Below, in pieces: positions 46,018 to 55,439 of a stretch of 64,000 nucleotides of DNA; the stretch's first letter is position 1, and every line of letters begins with the position of its first letter. The DNA lies in assembly GCA_021775835.1 (NCBI GenBank), contig JAJFHC010000053.1:1-64000 (forward strand). Direction: 5' to 3'. Both the position numbers and the translations under genes were made by a program. This DNA is from Hyphomicrobiales bacterium. Its GTDB lineage: Bacteria > Pseudomonadota > Alphaproteobacteria > Rhizobiales > JAJFHC01. The notes below the pieces were generated by a model. It was not told the DNA's origin, did not search any database, and was given only the letters and a program-made list of their open reading frames with translations.

Positions 46018-47166
46018 ATGCGCAACGGCGGAATACAACAGCCGCTCAGTGGTATTCGTGTGCTCGATTTCAGCACCTTGCTGCCCGGGCCGATGGCAGG
46101 TTTGATACTGGCTGAAGCAGGCGCCGATGTGCTCAAGATTGAACGCCCCGGTTCCGGCGAGGACATGCGCCACTATGAGCCGCGGTGGGGGCAGGAGTCT
46201 GCCTACTTCGCCATGCTGAACCGAGGTAAGCGGAGTCTCACGCTTGATCTTAAGAGTGATGATTCAAGACGTTATATTAACGAGTTAGTGGCAGACGCTG
46301 ATGTTGTTCTGGAGCAATTTCGACCCGGTGTCATGGCGCGCCTTGGCCTGGGATACGATGACCTGAAGAGTGTCAACCCTGGCCTCGTCTATTGCTCCAT
46401 TACAGGCTACGGCGCCGATGGGCCAAAGGCGCAAGTGGCGGGGCATGATCTCAACTACATTGGGGACACCGGCCTGCTGTCGCTCAGCATGGGCCCCGCA
46501 AATCAACCGGTGATCCCGCCAGCACTGATCGCCGATCTTGCCGGTGGTACATACCCCGCGGTCGTGAACATACTGTTGGCGCTTCTGCAGCGCCACCAGA
46601 CCGGCAAGGGCTGTCACCTCGACATTGCCATGACGGACAACATGTTCATGCTGGCGTACTGGGCGGTAGCGCAGGGGCAGGTGACCGGCGACTGGCCCGA
46701 GAACGGTGCCGCCCTTCTGACGGGAGGGTCGCCGCGTTATCATATCTATCCGGCGTCCGACGGCCGGTTTGTTGCCGTCGCGGCGCTTGAGCAGAAATTC
46801 TGGGACCGGTTCTGCCTCCTCATAGGCCTCGACGGGACACTTCGTGATGACAGGCGAGACAAGGACGCAACGGTGAACGGCGTATCGGACCTGATCAAAT
46901 CCGAAACCGGCGAGCACTGGCGTCAGATCTTCGACGGCGAAGATTGCTGTTGCAGTGTTATCCAGACGCTGCAGGAGGCGATGCAGGACCCGCATTTTCG
47001 CGAGCGTGGCCTGTTCGATCACAAGTTGAGCAATGAACTGGGTGATGTTCTACCCGCGACCACCGTACCGGTCGTGCCGGCATTCCGGTCCGACCCCGAT
47101 GTATCCAAGTCAGCACCGTCGTTGGGGTGTGCTGACAACGACGACCCCGGTAAATCGTCTAAGTGA
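46018..47166 (+). CDS. CaiB/BaiF family CoA-transferase or alpha-methylacyl-CoA racemase
   Basis: A 382-residue enzyme of the type III CoA-transferase fold: LSGIRVLDFSTLLPGPMAG and GADVLKIERPGSGED. The segment YCSITGYGADGP followed by AGHDLNYIGDTG has the GHD.NY pattern of alpha-methylacyl-CoA racemases, which supports racemase over transferase. Either way it acts on acyl-CoA. It overlaps the convergent hydroxylase gene by 8 bases at its 3' end. Confidence 0.8.
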   Translation: MRNGGIQQPLSGIRVLDFSTLLPGPMAGLILAEAGADVLKIERPGSGEDMRHYEPRWGQESAYFAMLNRGKRSLTLDLKSDDSRRYINELVADADVVLEQFRPGVMARLGLGYDDLKSVNPGLVYCSITGYGADGPKAQVAGHDLNYIGDTGLLSLSMGPANQPVIPPALIADLAGGTYPAVVNILLALLQRHQTGKGCHLDIAMTDNMFMLAYWAVAQGQVTGDWPENGAALLTGGSPRYHIYPASDGRFVAVAALEQKFWDRFCLLIGLDGTLRDDRRDKDATVNGVSDLIKSETGEHWRQIFDGEDCCCSVIQTLQEAMQDPHFRERGLFDHKLSNELGDVLPATTVPVVPAFRSDPDVSKSAPSLGCADNDDPGKSSK

Positions 47167-48376
47167 CGCTTGCGTCGGGGCCAATGCCCTGGCGCATTAT
47201 GAACCGTCTCAGAGGGCCGATATGCTCCAGCATCGTGAGTCCGAGGCCGCGAGCTCCCTGGAATGGGAGAAATTGCTGGAAGAGGGAACGATTCAGAAGG
47301 TCGACCGCAACGGTTCGAGGCAGCACGTCGCGCCGCCGCAGTCGGTCAAATTCGTCGATCACGCGAATGCCGCCGGGATCTCTGCCGTCCTCAACCGCAC
47401 GGTTGACCAGATCACAGGCCAGAGCGACATCACGAAAGCCCAGGTTAAGCCCCTGCGCCCCAATGGGAGGAATGACATGGGCGGCTTCACCCACGAGCAA
47501 CGTGCGGTCTGCTGAATACCGGCGTGCGGTCAATCCCGATATGGGGAAACTCGAGCGGGTTGTCACATTGGAGATCTTCCCCAATAGTCCTCCGGTCTCG
47601 TGTTCGAGACGTTGGGCGAAGTCCTCGTCGCCCAATTCAGACAGGCTTTGGGCCTGTTCCGGGGTTTCAATCCAGACGAGGCTGGAACGCCGACCGGGCA
47701 GGGGCACCACGGTCAGCGGACCGGCATCGAAATGAAACTCAGTGGATATGTTGTCGTGTGACTGCGTATGATCGAAACAGGCGACGATGGCGGCTTGTGG
47801 ATAGGACCATGAATTCACCTGTATGCCGCTGCGTCGGCGGCATAGTGAATTGCGGCCGTCAGCGGCAATAACCAGGGAGGCCGTCCCTTCCAGGCCGCCT
47901 GCCGTCTTCACGGATACCTTTGTTCCAGAGGCGTTTACATCCGCAATGGATTCGCAAATAATCGTTATATTACAGTGTGTTTCAATGCGTTTCCGAAGTG
48001 AATTGACAAGATGAGCATTCGGTATGTTCCAGCCGAATGGTTCAGGCCCCAGCTCATCCGACCGGAAGTCAACCGACGGCGCCTTGAGAGCATAGTTGGT
48101 CCGGTCCACGAGCCTCATGACCTCCAGTGGTGCGGCTTGGGTCTTCAGCGTCGCCCAGAGTCCCAGTGTTTCGAGGAAACGCACCGAACCCTGCATCAAT
48201 GCGGTTGTGCGCTTGTCCCGGACGGGCAGTTCAAAATCCGGGGCACAACAGGTAATGTTGAGGCTGGTTTTTGACAACGCCAATGCCGCCATGAGCCCCG
48301 CCGGGCCACCTCCGGCGACCAGCACATCACAGGTGAACCTGTGGTTTGCCTGTGCGGTATTGTCGGACTTGATCAT
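47159..48376 (-). CDS. UbiH/Coq6-family FAD monooxygenase
   Basis: A flavoprotein of about 405 residues. FAD motif GGGPAG (22-27), DVLVAGGGPAGLMAAL context, the RTTALM substrate-side motif of the UbiH family, and the second FAD motif VGEAAHVIPPIGAQGLNLGFRD. The family hydroxylates the aromatic ring of ubiquinone precursors at one of three positions; which one cannot be told here. I chose ATG 48376, which places the FAD motif near the N-terminus; ATG 48424 would add 16 residues. Confidence 0.88.
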   Translation of the reverse strand: MIKSDNTAQANHRFTCDVLVAGGGPAGLMAALALSKTSLNITCCAPDFELPVRDKRTTALMQGSVRFLETLGLWATLKTQAAPLEVMRLVDRTNYALKAPSVDFRSDELGPEPFGWNIPNAHLVNSLRKRIETHCNITIICESIADVNASGTKVSVKTAGGLEGTASLVIAADGRNSLCRRRSGIQVNSWSYPQAAIVACFDHTQSHDNISTEFHFDAGPLTVVPLPGRRSSLVWIETPEQAQSLSELGDEDFAQRLEHETGGLLGKISNVTTRSSFPISGLTARRYSADRTLLVGEAAHVIPPIGAQGLNLGFRDVALACDLVNRAVEDGRDPGGIRVIDEFDRLRRRDVLPRTVAVDLLNRSLFQQFLPFQGARGLGLTMLEHIGPLRRFIMRQGIGPDASVT

Positions 48377-48607
48377 GAGGTGACTATGGCTCTTGATTGG
48401 CTGTCTGCCAAGGTGGCGCGTCATTGGGTCCGGATGCCACTAACCGCCCAATTGGGGCCGGTTAAGATGAGCGCGGCTAATGATGCTATCAGAAAATTGC
48501 GATAGCCAAACAAACTGAACTCAATCATATGTTTACCTAGAATTGGCTGTTTGCTTTCGACAATATGGCATCGGGTATAGACTCTTCAGTCAAGGGGAGA
48601 CGTTTTC

Positions 48608-49528
48608 GTGAGTACCGACTTACATCCAGCGCCCTTGGTTTATGAGGCGTCGTGGTCGCAACGACTGTTCTCCCGGTCACATGTGTTGGCCTGGGCGGGC
48701 ATTGGTGTGCTCATCGCGCTTGGATGGATCTATCTCACCGTGATGGTCGTGGACATGATCTCGGTCATGGACATGACGGATGCCGGTGCGGGCATGTCGG
48801 TGTTCAATGCTTTCGCACAATGGGCGGATCTGGGCGCCCTGGGCCTCGAAGTGCTTCGGTCTATCTGCCGCATAGATACAGTGACACAGTTTTCCGGTGT
48901 TTCCGCCGGTTCGGTTATCTCAACGTTCGGGTATGTGTTTGTGATGTGGGTGGCCATGTCGTTCGCCATGATGTTGCCGACGGCCGCACCGATGATCACC
49001 ACCTATGCCGAAATTGCTGAAACCGCGCGAGCCCGCAAGATCGACGTCGTATCACCGCTTGTTCTGATCGCGGGATACATGTCGGTATGGGCAAGCTTTG
49101 CCGTTCTTGCCACGATCGCTCAACTGGTCCTGATTCAGATGTCACAGATCACTGAAGGGCTGGTTCTCAAGTCGCCTTATCTGGGCGCGGGGGTGCTGGC
49201 AGTTGCCGGGTTGTACCAGTTCACGTCGTTCAAGACGGCGTGCCTGACAAAGTGTCGGACACCGTTTCCCTTCTTCATGGCGAACTGGAGCGACAAGGTT
49301 TCCGGTGTGTTCCGGATGGGCGTGCGCCAGGGCGTCGTCTGTGTGTTGTGCTGCTGGGCCCTGATGCTGGTGATGTTTGCAGCCGGCCTGATGAACGTAT
49401 TCTGGATTATCGTGCTGAGCGTAATCATGCTCGCCGAAAAGGTTTTGCCCCGGCCCATGCTTGTCGTGCGGATTTCGGGTGGTTTGTTCCTCATATGGGC
49501 GGTCGGACTGCTGACTGCCGCCGTTTAA
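48608..49528 (+). CDS. DUF2182 membrane protein
   Basis: A 306-residue inner-membrane protein with the DUF2182 signature MWVAMSFAMMLPTAAPMI and GLYQFTSFKTACLTKCRTP; the latter is the cysteine-rich metal-like motif. Several helices occur (about seven). Family annotations call it a predicted metal-binding integral membrane protein; the role is unproven. The start is GTG 48608 with GGGGAGA upstream. It lies 20 bases before the DUF1326 gene, a recurrent partner. Confidence 0.85.
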   Translation: MSTDLHPAPLVYEASWSQRLFSRSHVLAWAGIGVLIALGWIYLTVMVVDMISVMDMTDAGAGMSVFNAFAQWADLGALGLEVLRSICRIDTVTQFSGVSAGSVISTFGYVFVMWVAMSFAMMLPTAAPMITTYAEIAETARARKIDVVSPLVLIAGYMSVWASFAVLATIAQLVLIQMSQITEGLVLKSPYLGAGVLAVAGLYQFTSFKTACLTKCRTPFPFFMANWSDKVSGVFRMGVRQGVVCVLCCWALMLVMFAAGLMNVFWIIVLSVIMLAEKVLPRPMLVVRISGGLFLIWAVGLLTAAV

Positions 49529-49548
49529 GTTCAAGGAGTAGTTTATCA

Positions 49549-50166
49549 ATGGCCGCAATCGAACCGTGGAAGCTCAACGGAGAGTTGATGCTTAGTTGCA
49601 ACTGTACTGTGTTTTGTCCGTGTGTTGTGTCGTTGGGGCTCCATCCTCCCACGGAAGGCTATTGCCAGACCTGGGGTGGAGTACGAATCGACAGCGGGCA
49701 TTATGGCGATGTGGACCTGTCTGGTCTCAACGTGGGACTGCTGATTGAAATCCCGGGCAACATGAGCCGAGGCAACTGGACGGCGGCGGCCTACATCGAC
49801 GAGAAAGCCGACATCTATGCCCTCAAGGCGCTGACCCGCATCTTCAGCGGTCGGGCCAAGGGGACAACCCATATTCTGTCGATTCTGGTTGGCAAGTTCC
49901 TCGGCGTCGAACAGGCGCCGATCAGCTACGAAGTCGACGGGGAAACCCGCCGGTTCAAGATTCCCAAAATCATCGACGGCGAGATTGAACCGATCACAGG
50001 TGCCAAGAAGGACGAGCAGGTGGTTATCCAGAACAGTCAATACTGGATTGCACCCGACATTATCGTCGCCCAGGCCAAGCGCAGTAAGTTGCGGGCGTTC
50101 GGGCGCAATTGGGACTTTGCCGGCCGCAGTGCTGAGATCTGCAAGCTTGAATGGTCCGGGCCCTGA
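49549..50166 (+). CDS. DUF1326 protein
   Basis: A 205-residue soluble protein. The N-terminal LMLSCNCTVFCPCVVSLG is a cluster of four cysteines that looks like a metal or redox site. AAGGAG at 49533-49538 before ATG 49549 fixes the start. DUF1326 genes commonly accompany DUF2182, as here, suggesting that the pair works together, perhaps on a metal. Function is unknown. Confidence 0.85.
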   Translation: MAAIEPWKLNGELMLSCNCTVFCPCVVSLGLHPPTEGYCQTWGGVRIDSGHYGDVDLSGLNVGLLIEIPGNMSRGNWTAAAYIDEKADIYALKALTRIFSGRAKGTTHILSILVGKFLGVEQAPISYEVDGETRRFKIPKIIDGEIEPITGAKKDEQVVIQNSQYWIAPDIIVAQAKRSKLRAFGRNWDFAGRSAEICKLEWSGP

Positions 50167-50226
50167 TCTGAAGTTTCTTCTGGCTGACCGTCGGCAAACG
50201 ACGGAGTCGAAAGAGAACAAACGCGC

Positions 50227-50264
50227 GTGGACCCCAGGCTACGAGTCGGGGTCCACCGATTTTG
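50227..50264. terminator. Convergent terminator hairpin
   Basis: A perfect 9-bp GC-rich stem, GTGGACCCC (50227-50235) with GGGGTCCAC (50248-50256), is followed by CGATTTT. It sits between the stops of the convergent DUF1326 and GST genes. The T-run is short, so efficiency may be modest. Confidence 0.6.
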
Positions 50265-50297
50265 TCACAATCAGAAAGTCGCTTGAAGAACTAACGA

Positions 50298-50909
50298 TCA
50301 GCCTTCGGGCGCGGTCGCCATCATGGATGGCCTGGTGCTGATGCTGTCGTACCAGGAGGTCAATTCCGGCCGTCCGGAACGCCAGTCTAGATCAGGCATC
50401 CGGAACTCGATATAGGCGAGGGCACAGGCGACCGCAATCGACCCTATGGTGACAGTCTCGGCCTGACCGGCCAATTCGCCTTCGAGTTGATCGAAGGTCC
50501 GGTTCAGGCGGTCTCGTTGCTTTTCAATCCAGTCGCCCCATCGAAGCTCTTCCGGACGCAAGGCCAGTTCATACCGAAGACCCACGGCCGTGTCACAAAT
50601 GCCGTCGCCCAGCGCCTGCAGCCTGAGTGCCTGCCAGCGGGCGTCTCCTGATGCCGGAAACAGTGTCGTATCTCCTGCAAGAGAACAGAGGTACTCGCAG
50701 ATGACCCTGGAATCGAACAGGCCGGTGCCGTCGTCCAGCACGAGCGTGGGGATTTTGCCGAGGCTGTTGGTGGCGCCAATGTCGGCGTTGGGGGCAACCG
50801 GTGTGACGGCCGCCAGTTCTGTCTCGATTCGCGAGACGGTCCCCGATTCATGGGCGGCGACAAGAACCTTTCGGGCAAACGGTGAGGCGGGTGAAAAGAA
50901 CAGTTTCAT
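50298..50909 (-). CDS. Glutathione S-transferase family protein
   Basis: A 203-residue cytoplasmic protein. The thioredoxin-like N-terminal domain has SPASPFARKVLVAAHE at the glutathione site, the cis-proline GKIPTLVLDDG and FDSRVICEYL. A helical C-terminal domain follows. It resembles the YibF type of small GST; substrate unknown. It lies 88 bases downstream of the amine oxidase gene on the opposite end of that operon direction. Confidence 0.88.
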   Translation of the reverse strand: MKLFFSPASPFARKVLVAAHESGTVSRIETELAAVTPVAPNADIGATNSLGKIPTLVLDDGTGLFDSRVICEYLCSLAGDTTLFPASGDARWQALRLQALGDGICDTAVGLRYELALRPEELRWGDWIEKQRDRLNRTFDQLEGELAGQAETVTIGSIAVACALAYIEFRMPDLDWRSGRPELTSWYDSISTRPSMMATAPEG

Positions 50910-50997
50910 TAATGTGCTCCAGTGGCGGGTTTGAGGGTTGTCCTACTCTACCGCATAGTCTTCCTGTGACGACACAACCAATTTCAGATGAAAGATG

Positions 50998-52989
50998 CTA
51001 CTGGCCCCGCTTGAAAGCTGGAGCTACATCGAACGACGGGTTGCTGTCGAAAAAATTGAAGGGACGGAGGGTGAATTCGTGCCATTTTGTTGGCAGGATT
51101 GGCCAGTCTTCCACCCGCGTCACATGATGAAACCCCATTGTGTACCAGACCACCACATCGGTATCCTCGACACCCTCCTTGTCCTTTATGTATGCGGGCA
51201 GTCCGTCTCCGCCGTGACTCTGGTTGGGGAAGTCTCCGGCGGCATGAAGTTCTCCGGGTTTGTATCGGCTGATCCAGAGCCGCTCGGCCGAGAAGGCGGC
51301 GCGGGCCTGGGGCACGTCATCGGGCGAGAGCAAAGACAGTACACCGTGACCAGGCTCGATGTGATAGCTGGGATTGTGATCCAGGGCTGTTTTTCGGTTA
51401 GGATTCGATAGGCGAAAGTTTTCATCGTGTCCTCCAGATTTAACCGGGCCTTCCTCGGAAACCGGCGACCGTTCGATTGCCCAAATACTGCGGCGGCGGC
51501 TTTCCTTCGGCAGAGTCACGGGTTTGATATTGTCACGGATCAGGGTGTTGTTGGGACCATCAATGTCCAGATCGAGGCGAAACGAAAACAGATGGTCGTG
51601 ATAAATGGCAACCGTGTGGGGGGCCAGCAGTGTGCCGTACCGGGTATCCCGGCCGGCGGTCGGGCTGGACATGCTGGCAGCCTCCACCGTCTTGACCGCG
51701 TCATAACCGGTGGCACCGACCCTAATCCTGATATTGCCGTGTTGTGTGAAGACCCAATCGATGACGTAGTCATAATTGCCGATTGTCGGGATCATTCTGA
51801 CAACCAGTTCGACCGCCGGGCGTCCACTGACCTTGGAACCCTGAGACGACGCATGCCTCCACAAAGGGTCGCCCGTGTTGCGTTCAAAAACGCACATGCC
51901 TTTTTCAACCTTGAAAAGGCCGCCGGTATCGCTTGGCATGACGACGGTGATGAACGTTGAATGCCGGGGGCAGTCGCGGCCCGGCGACAGGGAGGAGGCT
52001 AGGAAACCCAGCCCGTATTCGCCGGCGTCCATCAAGGTCCTGAACGCCCATTGGGGATCAGGGTCCATGTAGGGGACGAACATTTCAGACAGGGACATCT
52101 GATAGGCAATGTCGCGTTTGCGGTCGCCGTCCTTAAACCTGACCAGTGAAAACACCGGCCCGAACCGTCGTTCGGCACGGACATGAAATGACCAGTTCTG
52201 CCACTCCATGTTGAGGCCGCCGTCGATCTTGTAGTTGACGCCGCGAGGACTGAACACAACGACCGGGTTCATGGCGGGCCGGTATTTCCGCGTTGTTGGC
52301 TTTTCATCGCCGCTGGGTACCGGCACTGCCACAGCGCCGGTGTCGATGATACGGGTGACCTTGCCGGCATCGACATCGACGACAGCCATCAACCCCTCGA
52401 TCGGACGACCATAGGAATTGCCCGGTACGGATCGGGTATCGTAACAGGGAACGTTGAGCAGCCGTCTCGTTTCACTTTCTTCTCCGCTCAGGCGTCCGAC
52501 CGACATAGGCGCGCAGAATATTTTCGAGAAATCCTTGAACCCGCGTTTCTCGATCGCTTTTTTCCAGCCAGCGTCAGCGAGGACCAGATCACGGGCCTTT
52601 TGCCATTCTTCATCCATCAGGCTGGGCTGGGCGCCGGGAACTTCTGTGTGTGACTCAAGTGCCTTGTTCGTAAGGTCGACAATGGTTTCGTAGGTTTTAG
52701 ACTGTTTCCTTGTGACCACGAATGCCTTGCGGGCGATCGGATCACCGGGCTTCCAGGACCGAACCAGTGCCTTGGGCATTTCGAGTAGCGAAATTGTCGG
52801 GTACCGGGTCGTATCGTCGGCAAGACCCTGTGTCTTCATGAACTTGACGGTTGCGACGACTTCATCGACCGTGAGTGCATCCATTGGATGGTAAGGGCCT
52901 GACGCCGGGGCCTGGGCTTGCGCACCGCCCCCCTGATGCAGGACCAAAGTCAGAATGAATGCAATGGTTGCGGCACGAAGAATTGGCAT
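50998..52989 (-). CDS. Copper amine oxidase (TPQ-dependent primary-amine oxidase)
   Basis: A 663-residue periplasmic enzyme that oxidises primary amines to aldehyde, ammonia and hydrogen peroxide. A signal peptide (AATIAFILTLVLH, ending AQAQA) is present. The topaquinone motif TIGNYDY gives Tyr406 as the cofactor precursor. Asp321 in DAGEYGLG is the catalytic base, and copper ligands are His464, His466 (YHDHLF) and His622 (FHHVTRVEDWP). GGGAGGT before ATG 52989 fixes the start. All catalytic residues are present, so it should be active. It could act on methylamine or aromatic amines; the substrate is not shown. Confidence 0.92.
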   Translation of the reverse strand: MPILRAATIAFILTLVLHQGGGAQAQAPASGPYHPMDALTVDEVVATVKFMKTQGLADDTTRYPTISLLEMPKALVRSWKPGDPIARKAFVVTRKQSKTYETIVDLTNKALESHTEVPGAQPSLMDEEWQKARDLVLADAGWKKAIEKRGFKDFSKIFCAPMSVGRLSGEESETRRLLNVPCYDTRSVPGNSYGRPIEGLMAVVDVDAGKVTRIIDTGAVAVPVPSGDEKPTTRKYRPAMNPVVVFSPRGVNYKIDGGLNMEWQNWSFHVRAERRFGPVFSLVRFKDGDRKRDIAYQMSLSEMFVPYMDPDPQWAFRTLMDAGEYGLGFLASSLSPGRDCPRHSTFITVVMPSDTGGLFKVEKGMCVFERNTGDPLWRHASSQGSKVSGRPAVELVVRMIPTIGNYDYVIDWVFTQHGNIRIRVGATGYDAVKTVEAASMSSPTAGRDTRYGTLLAPHTVAIYHDHLFSFRLDLDIDGPNNTLIRDNIKPVTLPKESRRRSIWAIERSPVSEEGPVKSGGHDENFRLSNPNRKTALDHNPSYHIEPGHGVLSLLSPDDVPQARAAFSAERLWISRYKPGELHAAGDFPNQSHGGDGLPAYIKDKEGVEDTDVVVWYTMGFHHVTRVEDWPILPTKWHEFTLRPFNFFDSNPSFDVAPAFKRGQ

Positions 52990-53208
52990 AGTGACCTCCC
53001 AGCGATCTTTCGTAGAACCTGCCCAGCCAAACACACGGTTGTTGATTCCGGGATGGGCCGCTTTGCCCCTGTGACCATGTTACACTCCCGTTTGGTTAAG
53101 CGTTTGCCGACACTCTCCTGTCGAGAATCCGACACGCTTGAATTTCCTGTCGCAGCGGACAAAAGGCGTGATAAAGTCCGGCGTTTATATCCATCAGGGA
53201 GATTTTAA

Positions 53209-53640
53209 ATGGGGTTCTTCGAGTTTATCAAATCCGCTGGCGAAGCGCTGGGGATAGGTGGCGACGATGCACCGGATGCAGAAGAAGTTAAAAAGAACGT
53301 CGACAAATATGACCTTGGCAGTGAAAACGTCAAAGTTGAAATCGATGGCGACAAGGCAATCGTGACCGGCGATGTCGCCGACCAGTCTATCCTCGAAAAG
53401 ATCATTCTTGCTGTCGGCAATACCAAGGGTATAGCCGGTGTTCAGGCCAACATGACGGCGCCGAGCGGGAAAGACTCTGTGTTTCACACGGTGAAAAGCG
53501 GCGATACGCTGAGCGCTATCGCAAAGAAGACACTCGGCAGCGCCAACAAATACATGGCGATTTTCGAGGCCAACAAGCCGATGTTGAAACATCCCGACAA
53601 GATTTATCCGGGACAAGTCCTGCGTATACCGCAGGACTGA
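53209..53640 (+). CDS. kbp: BON-LysM protein (Kbp/YgaU family)
   Basis: A 143-residue protein with an amphipathic start, a BON domain (about 25-85: ENVKVEIDGDKAIVTGDVAD) and a LysM domain (about 92-140: HTVKSGDTLSAIAKKTLG…PDKIYPGQVLRIP). It is the size and layout of Kbp (YgaU), a cytoplasmic potassium-binding protein in E. coli. The LysM could instead bind peptidoglycan. A strong terminator follows directly. Confidence 0.88.
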   Translation: MGFFEFIKSAGEALGIGGDDAPDAEEVKKNVDKYDLGSENVKVEIDGDKAIVTGDVADQSILEKIILAVGNTKGIAGVQANMTAPSGKDSVFHTVKSGDTLSAIAKKTLGSANKYMAIFEANKPMLKHPDKIYPGQVLRIPQD

Positions 53641-53661
53641 GACTGCGGGCCAGAGAATTTG

Positions 53662-53694
53662 CAAAGCCGGGGATTTTCCCCGGCTTTGTTTTTT
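53662..53694 (+). terminator. Rho-independent terminator after kbp
   Basis: A perfect 11-bp stem, CAAAGCCGGGG (53662-53672) with CCCCGGCTTTG (53678-53688), has a 5-base loop ATTTT and is followed by six T's. It ends the kbp transcript before the rhodanese-metZ unit. Confidence 0.92.
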
Positions 53695-53807
53695 CACCAT
53701 TTTTGCCGCGGGCCTGGACCAATTCTTCAATTGCAAATGTCTCCGTTTTGTATAAAGTCCCAATTGTTCTTTAAATAGAACATCGTGCTGCAACCACCAA
53801 TTGAGAG

Positions 53808-54218
53808 ATGACGATCATGTACAAAGGTGACGTGTCACCGCGTGAAGCATATGAACGGCTTCAGGCTGATCCCTCGGCCTGTTTGATTGATGTCAGGACA
53901 GATGCCGAATGGGCGTTTGTCGGGGTGGCGGCTGTTGACCGAATGTACCGCATATCCTGGCAGAACTTCCCAACGATGGAACGTGATGTCGAATTTGTTG
54001 AAAAAGTCCGTAATGCGGGCGTTTCGTCAAACGAGGAGATCTTTCTGTTGTGCCGGTCCGGCGTTCGTTCGGCGTCTGCGGCGGCGGCGCTGACGGAAGC
54101 CGGTTTCCCCAATTGCTACAACGTTGCCGAAGGTTTTGAAGGCGACCGGGACGGAAACGGGCACAGGGGAACTCTCGGCGGTTGGAAACATGCGGGAATA
54201 CCCTGGGTGCAGGGTTGA
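53808..54218 (+). CDS. Rhodanese-like domain protein
   Basis: A 136-residue cytoplasmic single-domain rhodanese. It has CLIDVRTDAEWAFVGV and the active-site loop LLCRSGVRSASAA with its catalytic cysteine. The C-terminal FEGDRDGNGHRGTLGGWKHAG is seen in rhodaneses next to sulfur-amino-acid genes. It lies 17 bases before metZ, so it probably supplies or handles sulfur for homocysteine synthesis. Confidence 0.88.
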   Translation: MTIMYKGDVSPREAYERLQADPSACLIDVRTDAEWAFVGVAAVDRMYRISWQNFPTMERDVEFVEKVRNAGVSSNEEIFLLCRSGVRSASAAAALTEAGFPNCYNVAEGFEGDRDGNGHRGTLGGWKHAGIPWVQG

Positions 54219-54235
54219 GGGTGAGGATCAGCCAA

Positions 54236-55435
54236 ATGAATGCAGAAACGAAAATCGTTCCCGAGTGGGGTGAAGCTACAAAACTTGTCCGGGGCGGACT
54301 TGACCGGTCCCCCCATGGTGAGACCTCTGAGGCTTTGTATCTGAATTCCGGTTTCGTCTACCCGGATGGCGAAACCGCCGCAGCCCGGTTTGCCGGTGAC
54401 GACGACGGCTATGTCTATGCACGCTACGGCAACCCGACAGTTACAATGTTTGAACAACGTCTCGCTCTCTTGGATGGAGCCGAAGCCTGTTATGCGACCG
54501 CCAGCGGAATGTCGGCGGTGTATGGTGCTTTGACGGCGCAGTTGAAAGCCGGCGACCACATCGTGGCGTCCCGGGCACTGTTTGGGTCCTGCCACCAGAT
54601 CGTGATGAACATCTTGCCGCGCTTCGGCATAACGTCCGAACTTGTGGACGGAGCGGACCTTGATGCCTGGCGCAAGGCAATCCGGCCCGGTACCGTCTGT
54701 GTATTTCTGGAAACACCTTCCAACCCGACCCTTGAAGTGCTTGATCTGGCCGCCGTAAGCGAAATTGCCCATGCTGCCGGCGCCAAGGTTGTGGTGGACA
54801 ATGTCTTTGCGACCCCGATACTGCAAAAGCCGTTTGATCTTGGAGCCGATGTTGTCATCTATTCGGGGACCAAGCACATCGATGGCCAGGGGCGGTGTCT
54901 CGGCGGCGCCATCGTGTCTACCCAGAAATTCAAGGAAGAGAATCTCAAGCCCCTTTTGCGCCACATGGGGCCATCCATCAGTCCGTTCAATGCCTGGGTT
55001 CTGCTGAAAGGCCTTGAGACGCTCGGTCTCAGAGTGAGAGCGCAGAGTCATGCGGCACACCACATTGCGGAGAGACTTCAGTCATTACCTGGCGTTACAA
55101 ACGTTCTCTATCCGCATCTCGACAGCCATCCCCAGGTCGAACTGTGCCGTCGTCAGATGAGCCTCGGCGGAACCATGGTTACCTTTACCGTAGACGGTGG
55201 TCGTGAGCGGGCATTCGATATCCTGCGGCGCCTTCAGTTGGTGGATATTTCCAACAACCTGGGGGACGCGAAATCACTGATCACCCATCCTGCCAGCACC
55301 ACTCATCGGGCGATTGGCGAGGAGGCTCGTGAGAGTGTCGGCATCGGTGAGGGCATGTTGCGCCTGTCGGTAGGGCTTGAAGAACCGGATGACCTGATCG
55401 CCGATCTGACACAGGCGATATCAACAGGTCGTTAG
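54236..55435 (+). CDS. metZ: O-succinylhomoserine sulfhydrylase
   Basis: A 399-residue PLP enzyme that makes homocysteine from O-succinyl- (or acetyl-) homoserine and sulfide. It has YARYGNPT, ATASGMSAVYGAL, FLETPSNPTLEV, the PLP lysine in YSGTKHIDGQGR, and LITHPASTTH. GAGG at 54223-54226 supports ATG 54236; starting further upstream would overlap the rhodanese gene. It ends 5 bases before the left terminal repeat of the 55440-55690 element. Confidence 0.94.
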   Translation: MNAETKIVPEWGEATKLVRGGLDRSPHGETSEALYLNSGFVYPDGETAAARFAGDDDGYVYARYGNPTVTMFEQRLALLDGAEACYATASGMSAVYGALTAQLKAGDHIVASRALFGSCHQIVMNILPRFGITSELVDGADLDAWRKAIRPGTVCVFLETPSNPTLEVLDLAAVSEIAHAAGAKVVVDNVFATPILQKPFDLGADVVIYSGTKHIDGQGRCLGGAIVSTQKFKEENLKPLLRHMGPSISPFNAWVLLKGLETLGLRVRAQSHAAHHIAERLQSLPGVTNVLYPHLDSHPQVELCRRQMSLGGTMVTFTVDGGRERAFDILRRLQLVDISNNLGDAKSLITHPASTTHRAIGEEARESVGIGEGMLRLSVGLEEPDDLIADLTQAISTGR

Positions 55436-55439
55436 ACCG

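Noticed and set aside
47159..47166. Overlap of convergent CaiB-type and UbiH-type genes
   Set aside because: An 8-base overlap of convergent stops is common; both proteins have normal C-termini, so no frameshift is implied.
48485..48506. GCTATC…GATAGC inverted repeat before the DUF2182 gene
   Set aside because: Six-base arms with a 10-base spacer and no supporting context.
53695..53807. SAM-II riboswitch before the rhodanese-metZ unit
   Set aside because: SAM-II is common before alphaproteobacterial met genes, but I could not find its conserved core or pseudoknot partners here.
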